NCBI GenBank assembly: GCA_910587295.1
Contig: CAJULP010000097.1
Coordinates: 1 to 26,860 of the forward strand
DNA from: an uncultured Lachnospiraceae bacterium
GTDB taxonomy: Bacteria; Bacillota; Clostridia; Lachnospirales; Lachnospiraceae
Length of the DNA: 26,860 nucleotides
Reading direction: 5' to 3'
Each line of letters opens with the position of its first letter. Positions within the stretch are counted from its first letter, which is position 1. The position numbers and the translations under genes were made by a program. The notes below the pieces were generated by a model that was not told where the DNA came from, ran no database searches, and saw nothing but the letters and a program-made list of their open reading frames with translations. Shown piece by piece: positions 1-6,819 of the stretch.

Positions 1-41
1 CGAGATCTACACTCTTTCCCTACACGACGCTCTTCCGATCT
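1..41 (+). other. Illumina TruSeq/P5 adapter remnant (not biological)
   Basis: These bases equal the 3' 41 bases of the Illumina universal (P5) adapter, ending in the read-1 primer tail GCTCTTCCGATCT. The match is continuous to base 41 and then stops, as expected of untrimmed adapter at a contig end. Genomic sequence should be read from base 42. Confidence 0.97.
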
Positions 42-313
42 ATGTAATTCCTGGAACAACTTCCTTAGCGACTGTTAGTTTGGAAGATCAAAAGGTGGAT
101 CTTTCCGGGACTGCACGGATAATGACAGAGGATGTGACATATGCGATTTTGGCCGGGGATGCATTTTGCAGGCCGCTGAAACACCGTAAAAAAATCATGG
201 ATACAATTGATGAACTGGAAAAATTTTCAGAAACCGGCGCTTCGCTGTCCTTTGCGACAGATATAGAAAGTGACTGCCGATTTCTCACCAGTGGAGTGAA
301 TCCCATACATTGA
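42..313 (+). CDS. 3' fragment of an unrecognised protein of the integrative element
   Basis: A frame stays open from the adapter junction to a TGA at 311-313, about 90 codons. The first possible initiator is a TTG at 80 with no convincing ribosome site, so this is probably the C-terminal part of a longer gene cut by the contig end. The product is mixed and soluble, with no membrane segment. It has a charged stretch (CRPLKHRKKIMDTIDELEKF) that may form a helix and a Cys in SDCRFL near the end. I do not recognise the family. It lies upstream, on the same strand, of the small ORFs and recombinase that form the right end of the element, and a terminator follows at 411, so it is likely an accessory gene of the element. 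The frame could be spurious. Confidence 0.4.
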
Positions 314-410
314 CTGTGTTCTCTACGGCAGACGGGATTATCTTCGGATTCTGTTTCCTGATCTGCCGCAGAATGACAACGAAGGATAAAACAAAATATA
401 GTAACGATGG

Positions 411-439
411 AACCGCTGGCTGACGCTGGCGGTTTTTTA
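411..439 (+). terminator. Rho-independent terminator after the truncated element gene
   Basis: AACCGCTGGC (411-420) pairs with GCTGGCGGTT (425-434), including two G-U pairs, around a TGAC loop. A run of T follows directly. It would end transcription from the partial gene ending at 313. Confidence 0.75.
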
Positions 440-485
440 TTGCTCCGGGCCAACCTGGCCCGAAGCCGGAAAGGAGGAAACTGGC

Positions 486-602
486 ATGACAGAACAAGAA
501 ACAAAAATTTCAGCGCAAGAGGAAACGCTAATGCTAATGCAGGGTCATACTTGTTGTTTTCGATTGTATTTACTGTCTGGAAATACCGCATTTTCTCGCT
601 AA
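486..602 (+). CDS. Small ORF (38 aa) with strong ribosome site, integrative element
   Basis: ATG at 486 is preceded by AAGGAGG at 471-477 with 8-nt spacing, an ideal Clostridial ribosome site, and the frame stops at TAA 600-602. The 38-residue product starts MTEQETKISAQEETLMLMQG and contains a Cys-Cys pair. I do not recognise it. A GC-rich hairpin (CGGGCC 446-451 with GGCCCG 457-462) sits just before the ribosome site and could affect translation. The strong site next to such a short frame suggests either a genuine small element protein or the 5' remnant of a longer gene that lost its 3' part. The sequence from 603 to 826 contains no further supportable gene, only two hairpins. Confidence 0.45.
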   Translation: MTEQETKISAQEETLMLMQGHTCCFRLYLLSGNTAFSR

Positions 603-721
603 TTCTTCTTGGGATAGCCCTAACTCCTTTCGTCTGTTTCTGATGGTATTTTCCATATCAGCCACCATGTCATTTTGTATGAAGAAAGCTGTTTTATTCC
701 CGCGAGCAATGAGCCAAGTAG

Positions 722-735
722 GCGTGCCTGCACGC
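722..735. repeat. Short perfect inverted repeat
   Basis: GCGTGC (722-727) and GCACGC (730-735) are perfect inverted arms separated by two bases, in the gene-free stretch before the recombinase unit. This could be a protein-binding site or a small RNA hairpin. No role can be assigned. Confidence 0.4.
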
Positions 736-757
736 ATATTTGACGAATGCCGCGAGG

Positions 758-793
758 ATCAAAAACCCTGCTGCTTGCAGCGGAGTTTTTGAT
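758..793 (+). terminator. Terminator-like hairpin in the element's right end
   Basis: ATCAAAAA (758-765) pairs with TTTTTGAT (786-793), with inner CTGC/GCAG pairing. The T run is inside the distal arm rather than after it, so it may be a bidirectional terminator or a structural element rather than a classic one. It lies 33 nt before the next small ORF. Confidence 0.5.
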
Positions 794-826
794 TGATAGG
801 ATAAGCCTGACTTTTCATACAATAAT

Positions 827-1030
827 ATGAAGCAAGAATTTGAGGTGATTGTCATAGGAAAGCAAAAGGAGGTTTGCCACTTACTTCAAAAAAAGGATTC
901 TGATAGTTATGAAATCGCAAGGAAAAAGGAAGCTCTTAGCAGACGGGGGTATCTGGTCGTTACCATTATCGAGGGCAATCAGGCAATGGAAAATGGATTG
1001 CGGGATGTGGTTCGCAACCATTTTCGCTAA
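827..1030 (+). CDS. Small hypothetical protein next to the recombinase (67 aa)
   Basis: The frame from ATG 827 to TAA 1028-1030 encodes 67 residues: a soluble, charged protein starting MKQEFEVIVIGKQKEVCHLL and ending near DVVRNHFR, with no membrane segment. It resembles the small ORFs often found directly before the recombinase of Clostridial elements, but I cannot name a family. The region before the ATG (CATACAATAAT) has no clear Shine-Dalgarno, so expression or the exact start is uncertain. It is followed after 12 nt by a candidate promoter for the recombinase, so the two are probably transcribed separately. A role as directionality factor or element regulator is possible from position alone, with no motif support. 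Confidence 0.5.
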   Translation: MKQEFEVIVIGKQKEVCHLLQKKDSDSYEIARKKEALSRRGYLVVTIIEGNQAMENGLRDVVRNHFR

Positions 1031-1042
1031 CTGGCGACAACA

Positions 1043-1075
1043 TTGTGTTATCCTGCCTATATGGTAAAATATAGG
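1043..1075 (+). promoter_or_regulatory. Probable recombinase promoter with overlapping inverted repeat
   Basis: TTGTGT (1043-1048) and TAAAAT (1065-1070) have 16-nt spacing, and TGG before the -10 gives an extended -10. CCTATA (1056-1061) and TATAGG (1070-1075) are inverted arms bracketing the -10 and could be an operator. The recombinase ribosome site AAGGAGG follows at 1089-1095. Confidence 0.5.
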
Positions 1076-1104
1076 TAGAAAGCAAGATAAGGAGGACGAT
1101 TTTT

Positions 1105-3549
1105 ATGATGACAGCAATCCATACTCCCACAATGATAGACGGTTATGTCCGCCTCTCCAGAGACGATAACAAGAGAAATTATTCCTCTATCGAAAACCAG
1201 AAACTGATTATCCAGAAATACGCAGAAGAAAACAACATGATTGTACGCCACATCTACGAGGACGACGGCATTTCCGGCTATTCCTTCAACCGTCCCCAGT
1301 TTCAGAACATGATGGCCAATCTCGGTTCCATAGATGTAATCGTGGCGAAAGACCTTTCAAGAATCGGAAGGCACAATGCGAAGGTACTGCTTTTTCTCGA
1401 AGAAATGGAGGAACAGGGAAAGCGTGTCATTCTGATTGATGACAATTATGATTCCCTCTACTCTGATGATGATATTATCGGAATCAAGACATGGGATAAT
1501 GAGCGCCATGTGAAGAACACAAGCCGGAAGGTAAAACGAATCAAGAAAATGGAGCAGGAAAACGGTACTTTAAAATGTGCTCCCCCATTCGGTTACACCA
1601 GACACCCCCTGAACAAGCAGATGGTTTTAATTGATGAAGAAGCCGCCGCCATCCTGAACCTTGAAAAAGACCTTTATCTGGAAGGGAACGGCATACGAAA
1701 AATTGCGGAAATACTCTCAGACCGGGGCGTCCCCACGCCTACCATGCTGCAAAAGGAACGCTACGAGGCCCTGGGCCTGCCCTATCACCGGGAAGTCGCC
1801 CATATGTGGAGCTATGGCATGGTGAAAGATACCCTTTTTAACGATTATCATAACGGGGTACTGCGAACCCACAAAAGAGAGAGGATGACCATCAACGGTA
1901 AAGACAAAAAGATTTCCAGAGACCAGCAATATGTTTTCCCGGACCACCACCCGAAAATATTTGATGACGATACCATGAAGCTGCTCTTTGAGGTGAAGGA
2001 CAGCCGCCATCACAGCCAGTACCGGGGCCAGAGAAAACATGTCAACCTCTTTTCTGGATGTCTGTACTGCAAAGACTGCGGCATGAAGCTGACCGCAATC
2101 AACCGCCCGAACCGTGGGAAATATTATGTGTGCGGCACCTACAACAAAAAGGGAAAGCAGTTTTGTGAACATGCCCATCTGGTGACAGAAGAAACCTTGA
2201 TGGATGCTTTGGTTAAGTATCTCATCCTTTGCCGTGATTCTCTGGCAGACATCATACAGAATTTCGACCTGTCAAACTTAAAGGCTCCCACTTACTCCGC
2301 AGACGACGGCCAGCAGAGACTGGAGAACGAGCTGGAAAGAATCAAGAAAGAGCTGAAAACACTGATTACCCAAAAGGTAAAGGAGTTCACGGCAAATCCG
2401 GGAATGGCGGAAATTATCAATGAAACATACGCCTCTCTACAGACTGAAAAAATGGAGCGTATCTCTGCTATTGAAAAAACTCTGCAAGATTTGACGAAGG
2501 AGCCCCATATCCCCGCTGTGGCAATCAAGCCGGGACTTCAAACCGCACTGGATATTCTGAATGAAGTGTTGGAGCAAAAAAGTCTGACCCGGACAGACAT
2601 TGAGGTACTCGTAGAAAAAATCATCGTAGACAAAGACGGAAATGTTGACATCTATTTGAAACACGGTCTCGGCAACCTGGCGGTCTATGATTTCAAAGCC
2701 GACAAGGAAAATCTGAAGCTCACCATGATGATAGAGACAATCCGGCTTCTGGAAAAGGACGAGACAGGTTTTACCTCTGTAAAATTCCTGGCAGAGAGCC
2801 TGAAAGATATGGGGTATCCCATGCACAAGAAAAAGTTTGCCACCTACATGGAGCACTTGCTGGATCTGGGGCTGGTGGAAAAGACGGGAATCTACCATTA
2901 TCCATACAGAATCGTGGCTTCCAGGGAGAAATTGACGTGTGTGGAAAAAATGTTCATCATGCTAGGGCAGACTGGCGGTATGCCCGAGATGGTGTTTGAA
3001 TTTATCTTAGAGAAAAACGGCATTGACCCCAAAACAGACCTTACCATCGACCAGAGCATAGACTTTGGTTCCACTGCGGCGGCATTTTCCGGTGGGCAAG
3101 GAGATTTTTCAGTTGAATTTGAACCACACGCCACCTCCCTTGAAGCAAAAGGTGACGGCTACGTGGTCGCCTCCTTAGGGGAAGACTCCGGCTATGTTCC
3201 TTATACCGCTTTCAGTGCGAAGAAAAGCTACATGGAAAAGAACCCCGAACTGATCCAGTCCTTTACCAATGCACTGCAAAAAGGCATGGACTACGTAAAA
3301 ACTCATACTCCGGAAGAAATCGCCAAGACGATCCAGCCACAATTTGAAGAAACAGACCTTGAAACACTTACCACCATCATTACCCGTTATTACCAGCAGG
3401 ACACCTGGAAAGATAACCTGATCTTTGAAGAAGAATCCTTTATGCTCCTCCAAAATATCTTAGAACAGTCAGGTGAATTGCCGGAGCGGGTACCCTATGA
3501 TAAATTGGTGACTACAGAATTTGCACAAAAAGCTTCATCAGCTAAATAG
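1105..3549 (+). CDS. Large serine recombinase fused in frame to the C-terminal half of an ABC substrate-binding protein
   Basis: The ORF has 814 codons, with ATG 1105 set by AAGGAGG at 1089-1095. Residues 12-140 form the resolvase catalytic domain, with YVRLS giving Arg16 and nucleophile Ser18, and DLSRIGR. Residues about 160-290 are the Recombinase domain. A zinc ribbon uses Cys319, 322, 325, 343 and 354. A coiled coil covers about 400-470, followed by a DUF4368-like segment (TRTDIEVLVEKIIVD) and a helical, winged-helix-like region to about 610. Family members (TndX/TnpX type) catalyse excision and integration of conjugative or mobilisable elements. From about residue 621 (GQTGGMPEM) to the end, the sequence is no longer recombinase: it matches the C-terminal lobe of NitT/TauT-type substrate-binding proteins. 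The gene therefore crosses the element/chromosome junction and borrows about 194 host codons and the host stop codon. An assembly chimera is possible but less likely, because the frame is seamless. Confidence 0.88.
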   Translation: MMTAIHTPTMIDGYVRLSRDDNKRNYSSIENQKLIIQKYAEENNMIVRHIYEDDGISGYSFNRPQFQNMMANLGSIDVIVAKDLSRIGRHNAKVLLFLEEMEEQGKRVILIDDNYDSLYSDDDIIGIKTWDNERHVKNTSRKVKRIKKMEQENGTLKCAPPFGYTRHPLNKQMVLIDEEAAAILNLEKDLYLEGNGIRKIAEILSDRGVPTPTMLQKERYEALGLPYHREVAHMWSYGMVKDTLFNDYHNGVLRTHKRERMTINGKDKKISRDQQYVFPDHHPKIFDDDTMKLLFEVKDSRHHSQYRGQRKHVNLFSGCLYCKDCGMKLTAINRPNRGKYYVCGTYNKKGKQFCEHAHLVTEETLMDALVKYLILCRDSLADIIQNFDLSNLKAPTYSADDGQQRLENELERIKKELKTLITQKVKEFTANPGMAEIINETYASLQTEKMERISAIEKTLQDLTKEPHIPAVAIKPGLQTALDILNEVLEQKSLTRTDIEVLVEKIIVDKDGNVDIYLKHGLGNLAVYDFKADKENLKLTMMIETIRLLEKDETGFTSVKFLAESLKDMGYPMHKKKFATYMEHLLDLGLVEKTGIYHYPYRIVASREKLTCVEKMFIMLGQTGGMPEMVFEFILEKNGIDPKTDLTIDQSIDFGSTAAAFSGGQGDFSVEFEPHATSLEAKGDGYVVASLGEDSGYVPYTAFSAKKSYMEKNPELIQSFTNALQKGMDYVKTHTPEEIAKTIQPQFEETDLETLTTIITRYYQQDTWKDNLIFEEESFMLLQNILEQSGELPERVPYDKLVTTEFAQKASSAK
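2926..2976. other. Predicted element right attachment junction (attR)
   Basis: The protein changes from recombinase (ending near SREKLTCVEKM) to substrate-binding protein (beginning near GQTGGMPEM) in this interval, so the crossover must lie here. Serine recombinases share only about two bases between attP and attB, so the exact core cannot be read from one junction. The left junction and the empty site are not in the window. Confidence 0.65.
2965..3549 (+). pseudogene. 3' half of a NitT/TauT-type ABC substrate-binding protein gene, cut by the element
   Basis: Codons 621-814 of the chimera read GGMPEM, then FSGGQGDFSVEFEP, ATSLEAKGDGYVVASLGEDSG, YVPYTAFSAKKSYMEKNPEL, and end VPYDKLVTTEFAQKASSAK. 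This is the usual second half of SsuA/ThiY/NMT1-like periplasmic-type binding lipoproteins, which deliver sulfonates, thiamine precursors or similar solutes to an ABC permease. The signal peptide, lipobox Cys and first lobe (about 130-150 residues) are absent and would lie left of the element, outside the window. The fragment has no secretion signal of its own. A terminator follows at 3556, so this was the last gene of its operon and the permease and ATPase genes should be on the far side of the element. Confidence 0.8.
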
Positions 3550-3555
3550 CTTCAA

Positions 3556-3584
3556 AAAAAGAACGGCCTAAAACCGTTCTTTTT
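3556..3584. terminator. Bidirectional terminator between the chimera and the ECF operon
   Basis: AAAAAGAACGG (3556-3566) pairs with CCGTTCTTTTT (3574-3584) around a 7-nt loop. T runs on both strands serve the plus-strand ORF ending at 3549 and the minus-strand operon ending at 3604. Confidence 0.9.
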
Positions 3585-3603
3585 ATATTATATCTTCTTC
3601 CCG

Positions 3604-3957
3604 CTACCACCTGAAATATCCATCCGGTGAATAAATCAGCGCCCAGTCCATCAACGCCATACACATGGAAAAGAATAGTAACACCACGGTAAGCAAAATC
3701 GCCGGTACATCATAGACCACCTTATTTTGTTCCACGATCTTCCCTTCCCCGTCAAGCACATCCACATTCTTCTGTCTGCTTCCTAAAAGAACTTCAACCC
3801 CAAGCCCTATCAGCACAATTGGCCAAAATCTCAACAAAACCCTGCAGTCCATATGTGGCAAAAAATTCTGAGCCAAAAATATAACACCCGTTACGACCAA
3901 AATTACCCCAAAAGTCACAGAGCCTACCCTGCGCACCCTTATTGTCTGTCTTCCCAT
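3604..3957 (-). CDS. Small membrane protein, DUF5668/LiaF-LiaI-like transmembrane region
   Basis: This is the last gene of the ECF operon. I place the start at ATG 3957 (MGRQTIRVRRVGS, 117 aa): a GAGAGGAG ribosome site precedes it, and a longer frame would overlap the preceding gene by over 60 nt. Residues 11-30 (VGSVTFGVILVVTGVIFLAQ) and about 42-59 (WPIVLIGLGVEVLL) are two membrane helices in the arrangement of the LiaI/LiaF-like DUF5668 region. A short soluble piece (VLDGEGKIVEQNKVVYD) and a third helix (ILLTVVLLFFSMCMALM) follow. LiaF-type domains belong to cell-envelope stress modules of Firmicutes. The placement behind a sigma/anti-sigma pair suggests an envelope-sensing or feedback role, which is inference. 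Confidence 0.8.
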   Translation of the reverse strand: MGRQTIRVRRVGSVTFGVILVVTGVIFLAQNFLPHMDCRVLLRFWPIVLIGLGVEVLLGSRQKNVDVLDGEGKIVEQNKVVYDVPAILLTVVLLFFSMCMALMDWALIYSPDGYFRW

Positions 3958-3985
3958 TTGTTTGCAACTCCTCTCCGATGCAGCG

Positions 3986-4552
3986 CTAAAAATCTGACTT
4001 CTGATCCTGTTCCTCTTCCGGCAGTCCATCCGGAAGGGATCTTTCCTTCCCACTGATCATCTTGACTCCTATATAAATGATGCCTACTCCAATTACCAAA
4101 CTGGGAATGTAATTGCCAATTCTCCACATCATCCTTGGAATAAACATATATGCCTCAGGAAGGATATCCCGGAGCAGATCTTCCACCGAATTCCATAAGA
4201 AGCAGACGCCCAGAAAGATCAAAAGACCCGCAATCCATTTGTAATTTTTTTCTGCCACTGAACGGATTCCCGGCAGCCCTTCCATCCCCATCATATAATC
4301 ATCTTCCACCCGGACAAACTCCTCATCCGAAAGCCCTGCAAGATGATTTGCGTGGAAAAAGCTGTAAAACCAGACCACTACGGCAATTGCCACCAACGCC
4401 CCCTGGTTCAGCCATGCAGATAATATGCACACCAGGAAAAACAAAAGCATCAGGCTGACTCCCATTTTCATAAAGCCCATGTACATTTCCGCTGCCCCTG
4501 GAAGGCAGGAAAAGCAAAAAGTTAGAAATCTGTTTTTTTTCTTTGTTTTCAT
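3986..4552 (-). CDS. Multi-pass membrane protein of the ECF operon (188 aa)
   Basis: The 188-residue product begins MKTKKKNRFLTFCFSCLPGA, a basic N-terminus followed by a membrane segment. Further hydrophobic segments lie at about 32-70 (two helices), 106-122 (WIAGLLIFLGVCFLWN) and 148-166 (IPSLVIGVGIIYIGVKMI), giving about five helices. The last pair resembles the DUF5668-like region of the next gene. The C-terminus is acidic (EEEQDQKSD). It lies 27 nt after the anti-sigma gene and 28 nt before the next membrane gene on the same strand, so the four genes are very probably one operon. I do not assign a biochemical function. In such modules these proteins are probable regulon members or accessory sensors. 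Confidence 0.75.
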   Translation of the reverse strand: MKTKKKNRFLTFCFSCLPGAAEMYMGFMKMGVSLMLLFFLVCILSAWLNQGALVAIAVVVWFYSFFHANHLAGLSDEEFVRVEDDYMMGMEGLPGIRSVAEKNYKWIAGLLIFLGVCFLWNSVEDLLRDILPEAYMFIPRMMWRIGNYIPSLVIGVGIIYIGVKMISGKERSLPDGLPEEEQDQKSDF

Positions 4553-4579
4553 GATAGATCCTCCATATCAATTCTATTT

Positions 4580-5008
4580 TTAATCGTTAAACTGTATCCA
4601 TCCCGGCAAGTTAAACCATGAATTAATTTTTTCATCCATCTTTCTTGCCCCTTCATTTAAAAAGCAATTAAAACTTGCGTTCCTGCCTTCTAAATATTCC
4701 TGCTCCATATCCTCGAGACGTTTCTGTCTGCGCATCAGATCATCTGTTCCCTGATTGATATTTGTCATTGGAATCAACACAAGCATAATAAGAGCCGCCG
4801 CCATGCCCGCTATAATCTTAAGACGATACGTAAGCAGTGAAACCGGCTTTTTCCCTCCGCTTTTGGATTTCGGTAACACCTGTTCCGTTTGTTTTGGGAA
4901 TGCCTTGTTCAGGATCTCTTCTTTCAAATACTTTGGCGCATATAACTCCTGGCCTTCCAGCTGATCAATCATGCGTTCCAATTCTTCATCCGTAAGATAT
5001 TCTCTCAT
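4580..5008 (-). CDS. Probable anti-sigma factor, single-pass membrane protein
   Basis: The 142-residue product has a cytoplasmic N-terminal part (MREYLTDEELERMIDQLEGQ, to about residue 62), one membrane helix at about 63-83 (LKIIAGMAAALIMLVLIPMT), and an extracytoplasmic tail of about 59 residues. The start codon overlaps the stop of the upstream sigma gene as ATGA (5005-5008), the coupling typical of ECF sigma/anti-sigma pairs. This sets the start and suggests near-equal synthesis. There is no HxxxCxxC zinc-binding anti-sigma motif, so it would be a non-ZAS type. Release of the sigma factor probably needs loss or proteolysis of this membrane protein under envelope stress, but the signal cannot be read from the sequence. 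The role rests on topology and operon position. Confidence 0.75.
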   Translation of the reverse strand: MREYLTDEELERMIDQLEGQELYAPKYLKEEILNKAFPKQTEQVLPKSKSGGKKPVSLLTYRLKIIAGMAAALIMLVLIPMTNINQGTDDLMRRQKRLEDMEQEYLEGRNASFNCFLNEGARKMDEKINSWFNLPGWIQFND

Positions 5009-5547
5009 ACCGGTTCCTCCTTTCTGTATCGCTTCTTAAGCATCTCCCTCGCTCTGTAGATCTGAGTCTGTATGGTCTTTACATTCTGCCCAAGTCTTGC
5101 CGCTATCTCACCCGGACTTAATTCCTTAAGGTAGTACGCCTTTGCCACTTCATTATAAGGCGGTTTCAGCTCACTGCAATACCTCTCTAATTCCCCTTTG
5201 ATCTCATCCTCCATACAGATTTCTTCCGGCGACCCCCTCTCTTCTACCGCCGACTCAAAAAAACTGTCCTCCGTAGGTACATTCCTGCGGCTGGCACTGC
5301 GCAGGTAATCAATGCTCTTGTTAGTGGCAATCCTGCAGATCCACGCCTTTTCATTAGCGCCATCAAACGTGTCGTATTTTTGAAATGCGGCCAAAAATGT
5401 CTCCTGCGCAAGATCTTCCGCAGCAAAATAATCACCGGTGGTCTTATAGCAGATGGAAAAAACAAGCTTCTCATAGCTGTCGATCAATTCTTCCAGCCTG
5501 CTTTCCGTACAAGCTGATACCTTTACTGCCGTACTTATTTTCCCCAC
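5005..5547 (-). CDS. ECF (sigma-70 family) RNA polymerase sigma factor
   Basis: This is a 180-residue protein of normal ECF length. Region 2 covers about residues 20-90: YEKLVFSICYKTTGDYFAAE, DLAQETFLAAFQ, then WICRIATNKSIDYLR. Region 4 covers about 115-172, with helix-turn-helix SPGEIAARLGQNVKTIQTQI and YRAREMLKKRY. It directs RNA polymerase to stress promoters, usually including its own. The ORF opens with GTG at 5545-5547, with only a weak ribosome site; no internal ATG gives a better start without damaging region 2. It heads a four-gene minus-strand operon with a coupled anti-sigma and two membrane proteins, which points to envelope stress. I could not define its autoregulated promoter with confidence. 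Confidence 0.92.
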   Translation of the reverse strand: MGKISTAVKVSACTESRLEELIDSYEKLVFSICYKTTGDYFAAEDLAQETFLAAFQKYDTFDGANEKAWICRIATNKSIDYLRSASRRNVPTEDSFFESAVEERGSPEEICMEDEIKGELERYCSELKPPYNEVAKAYYLKELSPGEIAARLGQNVKTIQTQIYRAREMLKKRYRKEEPV

Positions 5548-5645
5548 CCCGCTTTCTGTTTGTTTTTGCTGTTCTCATCTTTCATTAACTATAACGAATC
5601 TATTTTACAATCTTCTTCAAAAAAATTAAACTTTTTTATTATTAA

Positions 5646-5675
5646 AAAAGGAATTGCCACACAGCAATTCCTTTT
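5646..5675 (-). terminator. Terminator of the DUF1836 gene
   Basis: GGAATTGC (5650-5657) and GCAATTCC (5664-5671) pair around a 6-nt loop, extended by A4/T4. On the minus strand the hairpin is followed by TTTTTTAATAAT. It lies 21 nt after the DUF1836 stop and separates it from the sigma operon. Confidence 0.85.
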
Positions 5676-5696
5676 AGCTCCATCATCCTAATGCCT

Positions 5697-6332
5697 CTAT
5701 CCTTTTTTCTCCGGCTTCCCTGCCTTTTCTTCCTTAGCCACCGCCGTTCCAAAACTGTCCACCATCTTCTCGATCAGAAGCTTTTTCACATACACATCGT
5801 AACTTAACATGCATATAAAAGAAAACATCTGCAAAATTTCCTGATCCTCCTTTGGTGCATCCTGAAAAGTATTTTGTGATATTTCAAATTTCTTGACAAT
5901 GTCCTCTCTAAGGCTCCCAACCTCTTCCCTCTCAAGCCCAAATACTTCCTCGTACACCATACCAAGGCTGATTTCTCCGCCAGCCTTAAAGTACTTCTCC
6001 GTCACTGGCCTAAGCAGCGTCTGAATATCATTAATGGAAAGGATCCCTTTATAATAGTAGATAAAGATCAACAGGATCATGTGCTCCTTACTGTATTTTT
6101 TCTTGACCGGAGGTGGAAGAAGATTATTTTTTGCATAATTATTGATCATTGTCTTCGTCAAAATTTTATCTTCCTCCGGGTGCCGGACCGTACTTTTTAA
6201 TTTCTTGTCCATAAAAGTGGTCACCTGATCCATATACAAATCAATATTAGGAATATCCTCCAGCTCAATATGCTTGATCCTCCCTAAACTGGCTAGGATA
6301 CTGTTTAATAAATCATCTCTGTCGATTGTCAT
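5697..6332 (-). CDS. DUF1836 domain protein
   Basis: The 211-residue soluble protein carries the DUF1836 signature: IPNIDLYMDQVTTFMDKKL at about residues 27-45, LTKTMINNYAKNNLLPPPVK at about 58-77, then KKYSKEHMILLIFIYYYKG. The core resembles a MerR/HTH-like fold with an N-x-Y-x-K-N-x-L-L-P-P-P loop, so a DNA-binding or regulatory role is commonly supposed for this Firmicute family, but the function is not established. The C-terminus is a Lys-rich tail (EEKAGKPEKKG). It is a single gene with its own near-consensus promoter (6390-6418) and terminator (5646-5675). ATG 6332 follows ATAAGGAGCAGG, a good ribosome site. It is divergent from yerC. Confidence 0.88.
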   Translation of the reverse strand: MTIDRDDLLNSILASLGRIKHIELEDIPNIDLYMDQVTTFMDKKLKSTVRHPEEDKILTKTMINNYAKNNLLPPPVKKKYSKEHMILLIFIYYYKGILSINDIQTLLRPVTEKYFKAGGEISLGMVYEEVFGLEREEVGSLREDIVKKFEISQNTFQDAPKEDQEILQMFSFICMLSYDVYVKKLLIEKMVDSFGTAVAKEEKAGKPEKKG

Positions 6333-6389
6333 ATGTTTTCCTGCTCCTTATCAAATCGCCTTGCGAACCTTACACATTACATCATCACT

Positions 6390-6418
6390 ATTATATAGTA
6401 TTTAAAACTACATGACAA
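6390..6418 (-). promoter_or_regulatory. Sigma-A type promoter for the DUF1836 gene
   Basis: Read on the minus strand, TTGTCA (6413-6418) and a perfect TATAAT (6390-6395) are separated by 17 nt. The leader is about 50 nt. Confidence 0.75.
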
Positions 6419-6501
6419 GCCCGTTTAAATCTATCTTTACTTTAAAACTTTAATATGATAAACTTTCCTTATAAAGACATTTATTGAGAGGTACTTCCAT
6501 A

Positions 6502-6807
6502 ATGAACAAAAAAATACAGACCCCAGCCGTAGACCATCTTTTTGAAGCAATTCTGTGTCTGCAAAGTAAAGAAGAATGTTATAATTTTTTTGATGATTTA
6601 TGTACAGTCAACGAACTTCTCTCGCTTTCTCAGCGTTATGAAGTCGCTTCCATGCTCAAAAACCACAAGACCTATCTGGAAATAGCAGAAAAAACAGGCG
6701 CTTCCACCGCCACGATAAGCCGGGTAAACCGTTCCTTAAATTATGGCAATGAAGGATATGACCTGATATTTGAGCGTTTGAAAAAAGCATCCTCTGAATC
6801 AAAGTAA
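6502..6807 (+). CDS. yerC: YerC/TrpR-like transcriptional regulator
   Basis: The 101-residue protein starting MNKKIQTPAVDHLFEAILCL belongs to the YerC/YecD branch of the TrpR superfamily. It is all-helical: an N-terminal dimer region (CYNFFDDLCTVNELLSLSQR), then a helix-turn-helix at about residues 62-85 (YLEIAEKTGASTATISRVNR). TrpR-like members bind DNA as dimers. YerC itself has no well-proven ligand. I chose ATG 6502, not the TTG 18 nt upstream, because GAGAGG at 6486-6491 is a suitable ribosome site for the ATG and would lie inside the longer frame. The length is normal for the family. It is transcribed alone, divergent from the DUF1836 gene and convergent with the LytM-like gene. Confidence 0.9.
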   Translation: MNKKIQTPAVDHLFEAILCLQSKEECYNFFDDLCTVNELLSLSQRYEVASMLKNHKTYLEIAEKTGASTATISRVNRSLNYGNEGYDLIFERLKKASSESK

Positions 6808-6819
6808 CGGAAATCTAGC

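Noticed and set aside
3958..4053. Longer start of the LiaF-like protein
   Set aside because: It would overlap the preceding gene by over 60 nt, and the ATG at 3957 has its own ribosome site.
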